Source: Gymnogyps californianus
Taxonomy: Eukaryota > Chordata > Aves > Accipitriformes > Cathartidae
Direction of reading: 5' to 3'
Assembly (NCBI RefSeq): GCF_018139145.2
Contig: NC_059471.1
Location: 201,271,494 to 201,335,493, forward strand
Length of the DNA stretch: 64,000 nt
Program-made: the position numbers and the translations under genes
Notes under the pieces: generated by a model
Databases searched by the model: none
What the model was told of the DNA's origin: nothing
The model's input: the letters and a program-made list of their open reading frames with translations, nothing else
Shown: positions 53,442 through 64,000 of the stretch, in pieces
Layout: every line of letters starts with the position of its first letter
Numbering within the stretch: position 1 is the first letter of the stretch

Positions 53442-55119
53442 ACATTTCTAAAACATACATTTCTGACTGGCATTAGGATCTGCTTATACAGAAATTGGAG
53501 CGCAACTGCAGTACTGTCTTTCAGTATCAGCTATACGATGTTAGTGGAGACTCTGAAGACTGCCTGGGAGACAGTTATATCATATATCACGGTTTCCCTG
53601 AACGCACCACATTTGCGGTGCTATGTTCAGCTAAGGAAAGCGTGAGGAAAGACTACCTCCTCCATTTAGCTAACCTTACCAGAAGCGCTGGGCTGATGCA
53701 TACCGAGAAATCCTAGACAAGCTATCACTGCATTTGCACAGGTAGACCCTGCGGTACCTGTGATACAGAAACTTGACCTGTGCATGAAAGCACATATGCA
53801 ATAGACACGTGGTTCACATGACAAGAGACAGATAACAGACAGATGCAGACACTTACAGTACATATTCCTTCTATCTGTCTATCTTGGCTAACGAACCCAT
53901 ATTCTCAGACAACAGATCTGCAATTTATCATAACCCTAAACTAGCTACCCAAATGAATTGCAGACATAATCAAGTAACTTGTCTTGCAGGAGTTTCATTC
54001 TTGAGAATGAAAAGGTACAAAGAAAGCTATCTTCGACCTATTTTTTCCCTAAAAATAAACCTTTGGAAGGTCCTGTGAAGAATTTTCAGAAGAGCTAGCG
54101 TCAGTTATTTCAGTAGGTACTTCTCAACATTTGAGCTTCATATTCATGCTATTTATCTGTTCTTGCAGACCTCTGAAAGGCTTTCCAAGCAGCATTCCAT
54201 CCATCCATTATTCAGACTTGAGGTACATGTTAGCAACAACTTTCCGTAACTCAGGAGCGAGAAAGAATTTTGCAGGATTCCCTTTGCAGATCATAAATCA
54301 TGCTATTTAATCAGCCACAGAAATAGCTAATATATACCTCAGTATACTCCAGTCCCTGGAAATTAATTATCTCCCTTTTATTCTAAAAATTCCCAGGCCC
54401 TGATAAATAATGATATTAATATTTTATTGCTATTTTTAATACATCTGGTTAGATCATTATGCAATGCATATATTTCCCCTTTGGTTATTTTATTACCATT
54501 ATACTTGAACTTAAAATGAAGAGTTATACTCTACTTTATACATGAACATTACATTTTCAGATGGCACAGATCAGCATGAGCTTTTTACTTGAATGTTAAC
54601 GAGACTTTATTGAGGAAAATGTTATAAAGGACGATTTAGTAATAAAAAAAAAGCTAATTACGATGGATATATGGGAATGTCTACTTAATTAAGTGGAAAA
54701 AATACTTGTGGGATAAGTTCGAGTTTTCCCATATGCACAGCCATTATTCCTACAGGTGAAAATGCAAAAATACTCATGCATCATCTACAGTTTAGAAGTG
54801 TTCTGAAGACAACCAGCTTTATCATGAGCATGGTAGATTGACATCTGAAACGTTTTATCTTTTGATTGTTCAACTTGAAATGCAAGACAAAATAGTTTTG
54901 GAAATTAACTAGCTATAAAAAACCCTAGGAATACATGATTCTTATTCACAATAGGAATGCACCAAAACACTGTTATATAGATTACAAATGTGAAATTATC
55001 AATTAATGTGTTGAAAATAATCAAGAATGGTGGTCTTATTTAGCCATATTTTGCACATGGCCACACACCCCCTCAGAAACAGGTTTTTATAAATCAGCAT
55101 TAGAGCATCTGGAAAGAAT

Positions 55120-56018
55120 ACAGTCTGGAGACAAACTGGCTGGGGAGGAGTTCTGTGGAAAAGGACCTGGAAGTCTCAACAGACAGCAAGCTCAGACTGA
55201 GCTGGTGGTATGCAATGGCAGCAAAGGCGGCCAGCAGCCTCCCGGCCCAGTAGATGAAGGGAAGTGATTATCCCCACTCAGCACTCATTATGGAATCACT
55301 CAGGTTAGCAGGGATCTCTGGTGACCATCTAAGTCCAACCCCTGCCCAAAGCAGGGTCACCTGGAGCAAGCTGCTCAAAGCCATGTGCAGTCAGGTTTTG
55401 AACTCCAAGGATGAAGACTCTACAAGCTCTCTGACCAAACAGTTCCACAGTTCAATCACCTTTACTGTAAAGATTTTTTTTCTAATGTTTAAAAACAATT
55501 TCTTGTATTTCAAGACCACATCTAGAATACCACATCCAGTTTTAGGGACCCCAATACAAGAAAAGCATGAATAAACTGGAGCAAGGGCAAAAGGTCACCA
55601 AGATGCTCAGAGGTACAGAGCACATGCCCTGTGAGAGGCTGAGGGAACTGGGGTTGTTCAGCCTGAAGAAAAGAAGGCGTCAGAGGCACCTAATAGCAGC
55701 CTGCTAAAACCTACATTATCAAGAAGACAGAGCTCGATTTTTAATAGTGGGAGGATAAGAGAGAAGCAACATAAACAAACAAGTGTTCCATCTGGCTATA
55801 GGGAGAAACTTTTTCAACATGAGGACAATCAAGCATTGGAACAGGTTAACGCCTAGAGATCGTGCAGTCTCCATCCTTGGAGGTTTCAAGACCCAACTGG
55901 ACAAAGCCCTCAGCAACTCGATCTGACCTCAGAGCTGACCCTAGTTTGAGCAGGAGGTTGGACTAGATGACCTGTAGAAGCCCCTTCCTACCAGAATTAT
56001 CCTATGTTCTTATGATTT
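55120..56018 (+). mobile_element. CR1 LINE, degraded, interrupted by a nested CR1
   Basis: Plus-strand CR1 words are visible on both sides of an insertion: 'ggaaaaggacctggaagtc' (EKDLEV) and 'gaagtgattatccccactcagcac' (EVIIPTQH) before it, then 'agaccacatctagaataccacatccagttttaggg' (RPHLEYHIQF), 'gagaggctgagggaactggggttgttcagcctgaagaaaag' and the 3' end 'gttggactagatgacctgtagaagccccttcctacc'. The outer copy continues across the insertion in register, so it was there first. Stops and frameshifts make it non-coding. Confidence 0.88.
55283..55511 (-). mobile_element. CR1 LINE 3' fragment nested in the opposite orientation
   Basis: About 230 bases read as a reversed CR1 3' end: 'ggaatcactcaggttagcagggatctctggtgaccatctaagtccaacccctgcccaaagcagggtcacctgga' (55291-55364), then 'aactccaaggatgaagactctacaa' and 'ctgaccaaacagttccacagttcaatcacctttactgtaaag'. 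It splits the outer plus-strand CR1 between its EVIIPTQH and RPHLEY segments. Junctions are uncertain by about 10 bases. Confidence 0.85.
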
Positions 56019-56916
56019 TAGAAGTTCTCATTTGTTTTCCTGAAATAAATAAGAAAAATCGCAGTGAGGTATAGTCTTTCTGGGACAAAAGCTAAAGAAA
56101 AAATTTGCAGCACATAGTCATGAAGCATTGAAAAGGAAAACCATTAGAGCATATCATCATCCAAAATTCACTGCTATAAGACAGTATATAGAGCTACAGA
56201 TTACAAGATTAACTGACATCTTAGAAAGAGACAAATTTATATTTAAAAAATCTCCTGGATTTCTATTTTAATCAATTTTTTAAAAATTTCAATCAAATTG
56301 TGATGAGACATGTGTAGCCACTTAGGAGCCTATAACTAGAGAGAACAAACTGAGAAAGAAGGTGCAAAGTAATCTGAGAACACAAAATAGATTGAACTAT
56401 TGAGCAATATCAAACATTAACTACTGGTAAAGTTCTGCAAAACTCTCTAACTGGAGCCAAAGACATACTTGCATAGAAACCCCCAGATCACCAAAAAACA
56501 GCACGAGTGAATCTGCTAAAGCAACAGATGATTTGACTAAGTTTTTTATTTCCTCTCTAGGCTAAGAGCTGCAAGCATGTAAGGAAGAGATTGTCATGCT
56601 GCTCAATGCCAACACTGTCTTTTATTCCATAGGTCCCTGTGGTCCAAAGATGTACTGTTATATTAAAAATACAGAGTCACATTATATAAAGAAGGGAGGG
56701 GGGGTAAGATGAGTGAGGAAAGGAGAAATAATAGATACTATCTGTAACAAAACTCGACCAAGAAATACATATTTCTTAATAACACCTTTGACAATTCTGG
56801 AATCAAGAAAATGAGATAGTCGGGATGGGCTGGAAAAATAAATGAGTTTTCTGTTAAGAATAATAAAGGGATACAAATACAATCATTATTCCATTACACT
56901 CTTATGCGTTGGAAAG

Positions 56917-56932
56917 ACACACACACACACAC
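56917..56932. repeat. (AC)8 microsatellite followed by A-run
   Basis: Eight AC units followed by seven or more A bases. A short dinucleotide repeat, likely polymorphic. Confidence 0.85.
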
Positions 56933-57889
56933 AAAAAAAGTATCTCGCTCGTATTAGTCAAAAATTTCACAACAGAACCCTAATCGTTATCAAAGTACAC
57001 GCTTTAAACTTATCCAATACTAGTAGGTCAACATCAAATGGAAGCCTATATTGATGAATAAATTCATGGAAACTTTCTGCAGAGATTCTTAGATTGCAGT
57101 TATCACCACATGTCACATAGTCCTCAAATCCTTGTATGGTTTATTCAGACGTCTCAGACAAATTATCAGTAGTGACACATGAGTCTCTTATGACATATTT
57201 TCACAGAAAAAAGGAAACGTAATAGCACTAATCTTGTTTGGGATTCTCCTTTGGTTTTGTGGTTTTATGTTATCTGGTTTTGTGGCTTTGTGAGAGAGAA
57301 GCAGTTTTTCCTGGTTGTCTGTAAAGACATTCCATTATCTATAGCAGATCATATGGAAAACACTAAGGGAGCAGTAAGAACTAATTTAATTATTATTTCC
57401 AAGAAACAATCAGCAGCAACTTTCTTGACAAGTAGAGAGACTTAAGCAGATCATCTAGACTACTGCATATTGGCAACAAGCTTGGTAAGTTGAGAATCTA
57501 CAGCTGTTAAAGTAAATCTATGTCCTAGCTGTCATGATCCTGCCTTCGCTCTGCTGTGTAGTTCTACTCATTTCTTTGCTATGGTACCTATTCAAGGTGT
57601 TCACCCCTTAAACCAATCAGTGCTTTTTTGTTTTCTTGTGTTGTCAGGCAGTTCAGCTCTGTGAATCAGCTCACAACAGGTAGCACTCAGCAAGGGATAG
57701 ACAAGAATAAACATTCAGGTGCAGACAAGAGCATAGGATTATTACAATTTGATGTAAATCAGCTTATGCAATTTGGGGCATGATTTGACCTTAAGTTTAA
57801 TGACTCCAGGTCCTACCTAACCCTTCCCCATCTAGTTCTTGCCCTCTGCCAGTGGATTTGGTGATTGTGCACCCAGAATTCAGTTCAGT

Positions 57890-58727
57890 TAGAATCACAG
57901 AATCATACAATGGTTTGGGTCGGAAGGGACCTTTAAAGATCATCTAGTCCAACATCCCACCATGGGCAGGGACATCTTTCACTAGATTTGGTTGCTTAAA
58001 GCCACATCAAACCTGACCTTGAACACTTCCAGGGATGGAGCATCCACAACTTTTCTGGGCTGATTCATCATAAAAAATGTATTCCTTATGTCCAATCTAA
58101 ATCTACCCTCTTTCAGTTTAAAACCGTTGCCCCTTGTCCTGTCCCTACAGGCCCTGGTAAAAAGTCTCTCTCCATCTTTCTTATGAGCCCCCTTTAAGTA
58201 TGGAAAGGCTGCAATAAGGTCTCCTTGGAGCCTTCTCTTCTCCAGGCTGAACAACCCCAACTCTCTCAGCCTTTCTTCATAGGAGAGGTGTTCCAGCCCT
58301 CTGATCATTTTCATGGCCCTCCTCTGGACCCGCTCCAACAGGTCCATGTCTTTCCTGTGCTGGGATCTCCTGAACTGGATGCAGTACTCCAGGTGGGGTC
58401 TCACCTGAGCGGAGTAGAGGGGCAGAATCACCTCCCTCGACCTGCTGGCCACGCTTCTTTTGATGCGGCCCAGGATACGATTGGCTTTCTGGGCTGCAAG
58501 CGCACATTGCCGGCTCATGTCCAATTTTTTGTCCACCAGTACCCCCAAGTCCTTCTCCACAGGGCTGCTCCCAATCCATTCATCCTCCAATCTGTATTGA
58601 TATTGGGGATTGCCCTGACCCAGGTGCAAGACCTTGCACTTGGCGTTGTTGACTTCATGAGGTTCACACGTGCCCACTCCTCAAGCCTGTCAAGGTCCCT
58701 CTGGATGGCATCCCTTCCGTAAAACAA
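57890..58727 (-). mobile_element. CR1 LINE, 5'-truncated, with a 231-codon ORF2 C-terminus
   Basis: In the given orientation it starts with the reversed CR1 3' terminus (GAATCACAGAATCATACAATGG). On the minus strand one open frame (58677-57982) covers the ORF2 C-terminus: [69 protein letters not shown] and [17 protein letters not shown], ending at the natural stop. Just upstream, near 58650-58660, the frame shifts: [21 protein letters not shown] is read in another frame. The 3' half has no other break, so the copy is fairly young. It is a dead retrotransposon fragment, not a host gene. Confidence 0.94.
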
Positions 58728-59550
58728 TCTTTATTCTCTGTGGTTTTTTATCCTCTTCCTTTCAATGAGCCAATTTCTTATTGGGTTAGTTCTCCCAACA
58801 AACTCAACCTGCAACTGTATGACTGTTCTATCTGACAAGTAAAGTGGTATCAACACAGAACCGAACCAGAACAGGAGAATGGGAGAAAAAAACCAAGCAA
58901 ACCCTTTCATTTCAGCAGCACTCTGCAGTTGCACTGAATTAACTGTAACATCATTAGTCACACCACTAGCATAATCTTTCAAGCCTGCTTTTGATAGATG
59001 AGTGCATCCTTGAATACATCCAATTGATAACCATTCCATTTGTGTAAGAGCTTAAAATTGTAATTCCATTGCAATTAGTTTCAATATTTTGCTTATCAGT
59101 ACTCGATGGTTTCGTATGAAAACAGAATTTTAAGGAGAAATGATGTAATTTCTGAACTTCCTTTTCTAGAAAAAAAACAGAGCAGCAGGCCTGTGACAGA
59201 AGATGTTCCAGGAACAGGTAAAACAGTTGGAGGGCTTGCATTTCTTTACCTGGCTTTCTTCCTTTCAAGTAGATTCCAAGGTCTTACTCTTTTTCTTTAT
59301 ACGTTTTCACATATTTTTGATAAGTGAACAAATATTTTTAAATGCAAACCAGCATTTTTTTACAGGAATCAACATAAGACAACTATGCTTTTCAACAATG
59401 CTACACAAAACATTGAGCTACTACTCATTTGACCTTTAACCAGGAGAAACACACTTAAAATACCTTCAAAGAAGTTAAAGACTGTTTGTTGACTTAATTT
59501 TATAACAGTTTTGTCAAAAATGATCTCTGTTACAAGTTTAAATTCACAAT

Positions 59551-59578
59551 ATGCCTTAGCCAACATGCCTTAGCCAAT
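59551..59578. repeat. 14-bp tandem duplication
   Basis: ATGCCTTAGCCAAC is followed directly by ATGCCTTAGCCAAT. The two copies differ only at the last base, consistent with a recent replication-slippage duplication. Confidence 0.85.
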
Positions 59579-59953
59579 GAAACATTCATATTAAAACATA
59601 AGTCATAGGCAAGAATATGTTAAAGCACTTCTAAAAATACTAAGTACCATAAGGAAAGAAATATCTGTCAAAAAAATGCCATCAAAATAAAGAATCTGGA
59701 AAACATTAATTTAGTTTCACTGAAAAGTACAGCTTCAATTCATAGGAATTTTTATGGTTATTCACATTTTATGATGATTTATTAATGATTGGAGGATAGC
59801 CATTTTCCACACATGTAAATTCAATCTCCAGCGTCTTTGCTACATTAAAACCACTTGGAGAAACAAAACCTCAAATTTTCAAGCATTTGTCCAAAGCATT
59901 TCAAAACAAATAAAGTTACATGGGACTTATCAAAAGGATTGAATCTAATAAGT

Positions 59954-60530
59954 TGTCCTGGTTTCGGGTGGGATAGAGTTAATTTTCTTCCTAGTAGCTG
60001 GTATAATGTTATGTTTTGGATTTAGTAGGAAAATAAGGTTGATAACACATTGATGTTTTTAGTATAAACACTACTTAGCAACAATTAAGTCAAGGATTTT
60101 TCAGCTTCTCATGCCCAGCCTGCAAGAAGGCTGGAGGGGCACAAGAAGCTGGGAGGGGACACAGCCAGGACAGCTGACCCAAACTGGCCAAAGGAATATT
60201 CCATACCATATGACATCATGCCCAGTATATAAACTGGAGGGAGCTGGCCGGGAGGGGTGGATCGCTGCTCGGGAACTAACTGGGCATCAGTCGGCGAGTG
60301 GTAAGCAATTGCATTGTGCATCATTTGTTTTGTATATTCTAATGATTTTAGTATTACTATTGTCATATTATTATCATTATTTTTCCTTCCTTTCTGTCCT
60401 ATTAAACTGTCTTTATCTCAACCCATGAGGTTTTTTTTTCTTTTCCATTCTGTCCCCCATCCCACCAGGCGGGGGGAGTGAGCAAGCGTCTGCGTGGTGC
60501 TTAGTTGCTGGCTGGGGTTAAACCACGACA
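59954..60530 (+). mobile_element. Solo LTR 6 with an internal micro-inversion
   Basis: A 577-bp copy of the LTR 1/3 type, with ends TGTCCTGGTTTCGGGTGGGA and GGTTAAACCACGACA. Flanks are TAAGT (59949-59953) and TAAAT (60531-60535), matching at 4 of 5 bases. The TATA box is at 60226-60233. At 60064-60083 the sequence is the exact reverse complement of the matching 20 bases in LTRs 1 and 3. The flanks of that block are the complementary TTAGT and ACTAA (here ATTAA after one substitution). Confidence 0.93.
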
Positions 60531-61947
60531 TAAATACAGTAGAAGAACTTGTCCATCACCTCATCTTTTAAGAGAATGTTAGGAATAAATCAACCAAAGT
60601 TTTTCTATCCCTGTAACAATTTGTATTGTCAGCAAAATAATACTGAAACAATTTCACAGAAAAGATCCTCTACACTATACAAGTAGCTCATTTGAAAGCA
60701 GGGAATAATCAGAAAGAGAAGGTATCAACATAAAAAAAGAAAAGAAGAAGCAGCAATCTGCTCAATATTTGTAACTGTAATTTATTTTCTAATCAGCTCA
60801 CTGAAAGCAGCAAATGAACCCTGACTGCAAACATCTGCCTACCAAACATCACTAAAAACAATTCTTTGTTGCCAGTGCAAAATAGAAATCATCACCTTTC
60901 AGAAACTTTCACATTTCTAGCAAAGGTCAATTTTGGTCCCATCGTAATGCAGGAATTCACAATGACTTATTTTGGTGCATATATTCTAAGTTTACAAAAT
61001 TAGATTACTTTTCCTTTCTAGCAAGATTCAAAATGTTTATCTCAAATGACACAGATCTGAAAAACAGATATTAGATAAATACTATTTGATGCCTATTGCA
61101 ACACAAAGTCTATAAAATTTAATTCAGGTAACTTTTTTTTAAACTGAAAAGTCCAAAGTTTCTACTTTATGGTGCATCAGTGTTACAGCACTGTAGTGTT
61201 TTAATACACTAAATATCAAATACAGATGTTTGGACTCCCATTTAATCTATGGTAGATTGTATGGATTCCTCCCTCACCTAAATGCAAGATGTTCAGCTAC
61301 ATATTTACTATTTCTTGTAGATCCTTCTAATCTTCATAAAATTATATGCCGACAAATGCGAACGTGTACACACAAATCCACTGTTCTTAGTCTGTAACTT
61401 GCTGCACTTAACAGAAAATTGTGCCCACATTTATAGCTTCTCCACATAGAAAAAATTCAAACACTCAATGAAGTAGCCTAAGTATCAAGTTTTAAATGGA
61501 TGTTTTAAAAATATGAAGATAATTTCAGGAACTATTAAGACAGTAATTGTTTATAGGTTGCTATATTAATGACTTAAAAATGAATAAACAAGCCAGCTTT
61601 TCATCACCTCAGTGAGACCATTTTACTTGGAGACTTGAGCAAACATTCTCCATGCTTGGTGACTGAGGTGCACAACATGCCTCTGGAATTGGAGATTTCA
61701 ACTCTGCTCTAGAACATCATACTACAATGAAACATGCAGACATTTTGATGAAAAGAAGTTGCACAATTTTTTTTTCCTTTTCCTTTCTTAACACTATGCC
61801 AAACTTGCAGCAGATTTCTCCAATGCGAAAACCTACTTCTCCCCTGTTTTTCATAGATGTACTCTTTCTTAACAACCTTAAAGTAGTTCAAAGCCATGAC
61901 ATTAATCAGTTAACTCCACTACTTACAGACAGAAAAAATCAATTTAC

Positions 61948-62057
61948 CTGAATGCCATCAAGCAACTTGCTCATGCACCAGTAACTGTCAGCCTCTATGT
62001 TCTGCAGCACTTCTTCAGGCAGACTGGAAACATCAAAATTTTCCACTTCTTCTTCTT
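61948..62057 (-). CDS. TBC1D22A: TBC1D22A internal coding exon (exon A, TBC domain)
   Basis: This 110-bp exon encodes part of the TBC domain of a Rab-GTPase-activating protein. Family members stimulate GTP hydrolysis by Rab proteins; TBC1D22A and B are known to bind the Golgi protein ACBD3. Read on the minus strand, the acceptor is a pyrimidine-rich tract ending CAG at 62060-62058 and the donor is GTAAAT beginning at 61947. The exon opens with two bases that finish a split Glu codon, followed by 36 full codons. The peptide includes VENFDVSSLPEEVL, then EADSYWCMSKLLDGIQ, which is near-invariant in the TBC1D22 family. It ends in phase 0, which fits exon B. The first codons are a GAA/AAG run, so several in-frame AG acceptors sit side by side. 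The paralogue TBC1D22B is less likely because it has a different sequence before the EAD block. Identification is from remembered family sequence, not a search. Confidence 0.95.
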
Positions 62058-64000
62058 CTGTTTCAGGAAAAGAGAGAGAAAGACAAGTCAATGAAGTGCA
62101 CAGAATAAATAAAGCAAGGATGAGGAAAATAATTGAAAACAACCACAACCACCACTTATCTTCTAGTCAGAAACTTCAACGCACATTTACTTTAACAGGG
62201 ATTAAATGAATCATTTATTGCTCAACTGTGTCATCTAATGGCTTTAAATGTTAATGAATACTTAATTTCTTGCAGACTGTGAAAATCTCAAATCATGCCT
62301 GGTTAACCAGAATTAATATATAATAAATTACTTCATTCTAAACATTTCACACCTGAAAGAGGATCACCAGAAGCACTTTGAGAGCCCTCAAGCTATGTAT
62401 GAACAACCTCTGCAGAACATGTCTATGTTTGCATCATGCACAGCAAAATACGTTGCCAGTTTTGACAGAAGAAAAAGCTCTGAAAAATACTTTTTAGAAA
62501 ACCAGTGAAAATTATTTAGAAAGCTGACTACAGCTTTTCAAGGAGGATTTTTCAGGCAAGCATTTGGAATCAGAAGGAAATCAGACAAAAGGAAGGAGAT
62601 GATTCCTGCCCCCCACCCCAAAAAACCCCATGATTCTCAATACTGGAAAAGCATAGAACTCCAACGAAGTCTAATTCATGGAAACTGAGTCACACAAGTG
62701 TGTTATAAGAAATTCATGTTTCGCTATGAACTGAAATTTTACCACCTAAGCCACGTTGTTTTATTTTTAAACCATGGCATCTGAATTAATCCATTTTGAA
62801 AAGAGCACAGAATGTGCTGCCCTGCCAGCTGACTCCCAAAGCTCCCATACAGCCCCAGAAGAGAGTTTAACATGAGCTGGGAATGCTCTGAGTAAATGCT
62901 GTAGCTTCCCTCTTGCAGCAGCTCACAGGATCTTACTGTACCAAGATAAGAATCAAAGCAGCATCTTTCCCAGCCCTGGCTTCTTCTCAAGGAGGGGGAG
63001 GTGCAGAAGAGAGAGGTGTTTGATTCTACTTAAACAGAGTATGATATACCAAAGAAGGAATTTCCTCCATTACACAACTGCAAGGTAGATTAGAATAAAC
63101 AGTAAGAGAAAACCAAGAATATGTAATATCTTAAAACTCCTCTATTATCTGTCTCATAGCTTTGCAGTATGTCATTACAGAAGCCTAAGTACATCTTTAG
63201 GTTGTCACATTTGATTATGCTACCTTAAAGCACTTATTTGTCAATTGGTAACAACCACGAGCATTACACGTTATAAAATAATTTTAACATACCAGCGATT
63301 TACCACTACTAGTAGACACTGGTAGCAAGGTGTTACCAAAGCATTCTTGTTTGCACTGGTGTCTACATGTGGGTGTGTGTCTTTTAAGGGATCATTGGTT
63401 TTGGATTGTGAAATACTAATAGCTGTAGGACAAGGAGATTAGGTTGTGCTAATAAAACATTAGTTAAGATATTGGGAAACCTGGTAAGTAAAACAGGAGA
63501 TTGCAGCAGAGACTCCATAAAATAAAAGCACATGATGATCTCAGAGGTGGCAGGACTGTAAACCATGCACTGGTAGTCACTTATTGGTGCCACCTTTGCG
63601 TTGGAGTACAGTTTTAAAAATCCAGTTTTTAAAAGAAGATCAACAAACAAGTATCCAACATATTTTAAATACCCTATATAATAAACTCAGATATAACACT
63701 GTCTTGCAAAACAATGAAGAAAGAGTGACTAGCAGACTGCAACAGCAAATTTCTTTAATAGCAGATCCTTTTGTGAGGAGGAAGAAACTCCTTACCCAAT
63801 GTCAGCAGCATATTCCTCCCAGCAAAAAGGAGGACAGACCTCCCAGAACTCAGTATCATACTCCTCTCCCAGCAATGGACAGCAAATTCTCACAATGCTC
63901 TGTGGAAAATGGGGGTAACATAGGCAGTAATTGGGAGGTAATACTCCCCTCCAACATCTTTCTGTTCAGTTCCCATCACTTTCTCTATCAGACTCCCCTC
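62058..64000 (-). other. TBC1D22A: TBC1D22A intron before exon A (incomplete)
   Basis: This sequence lies upstream of exon A in gene orientation. The acceptor side has a C/T-rich tract (TTTCTCTCTCTTTTCC on the minus strand) immediately before AG. The rest of the stretch to the window end shows no recognised repeat, exon or RNA gene. The preceding coding exon must lie beyond 64000. Confidence 0.8.

Larger units (their letters stand above)
43331..61947 (-). other. TBC1D22A: TBC1D22A intron between exons A and B (18,617 bp)
   Basis: This is a complete phase-0 intron, with donor GTAAAT at the exon A side and acceptor TTCTTCAG at the exon B side. It contains a GC-rich LTR-like fragment, simple repeats, an L3-like relic, two CR1 loci and one solo LTR, each listed separately. 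Stretches 43331-45939, 46591-47410, 48346-50699, 51331-55119, 56019-57889, 58728-59953 and 60531-61947 are otherwise AT-rich with no gene that I can support. Many short ORFs occur there, but none shows a known domain. Confidence 0.9.

Noticed and set aside
57982..58677. 231-codon ORF as a host protein gene
   Set aside because: It is the C-terminus of CR1 ORF2 with the typical 3' tail and a frameshift upstream.
24897..62057. Assignment of the exons to TBC1D22B
   Set aside because: HRHLDQHE, REVPLRC and KVKMLEEL match TBC1D22A as I recall it; the 18-kb introns also fit the very long TBC1D22A gene.

Overview
The window looks like avian nuclear DNA, probably from a neoavian bird rather than a galliform. 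It is AT-rich with long introns. It carries CR1 LINE copies truncated at the 5' end with the bird-type 3' terminus (ATTCTATG/ATTCTGTG-like). It also carries six copies of one solo LTR family that I know from many bird genomes; the species group is inferred, the repeats are seen.

The only host gene I can support is TBC1D22A, a TBC-domain (Rab GTPase-activating) protein gene on the minus strand. Three consecutive coding exons are present: exon A at 62057-61948, exon B at 43330-43255 and exon C at 25024-24897. They have canonical AG/GT borders and matching splice phases, and together give 104 complete residues in the second half of the TBC domain. The introns between them are 18,617 and 18,230 bp. 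The flanking introns run off both window ends: at least 24,896 bp downstream of exon C and at least 1,943 bp upstream of exon A. I found no fourth exon. The residues of exon C (HRHLDQHE, MREVPLRC) match the A paralogue rather than TBC1D22B.

Layout from left to right. Positions 1-24896 are intron: an old CR1/L3-like relic, a CR1 copy with a long reverse-transcriptase reading frame (3600-4930), a solo LTR (7625-8215), an ancient repeat relic (9376-9690), a short CR1 3' end (13155-13432) and a GC-richer block with possible plus-strand splice sites (21476-21979). Positions 25025-43254 are intron: two CR1 copies and four solo LTRs, the last ending 107 bp from the exon B splice donor. Positions 43331-61947 are intron: a GC-rich minus-strand LTR-like fragment, purine and TA simple repeats, an L3-like relic, a CR1 with another CR1 nested inside it in reverse, a CR1 with a 231-codon frame, and a sixth solo LTR containing a small internal inversion. 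Positions 62058-64000 are intron with nothing recognised.

The LTRs form the clearest pattern. All six copies of the main family lie on the plus strand, antisense to TBC1D22A. Four have perfect 5-bp target duplications and two have duplications matching at 4 of 5 bases. I saw no sign of an undescribed multigene system. The notable points are the insertion pattern, small rearrangements and a few possible cryptic exons.
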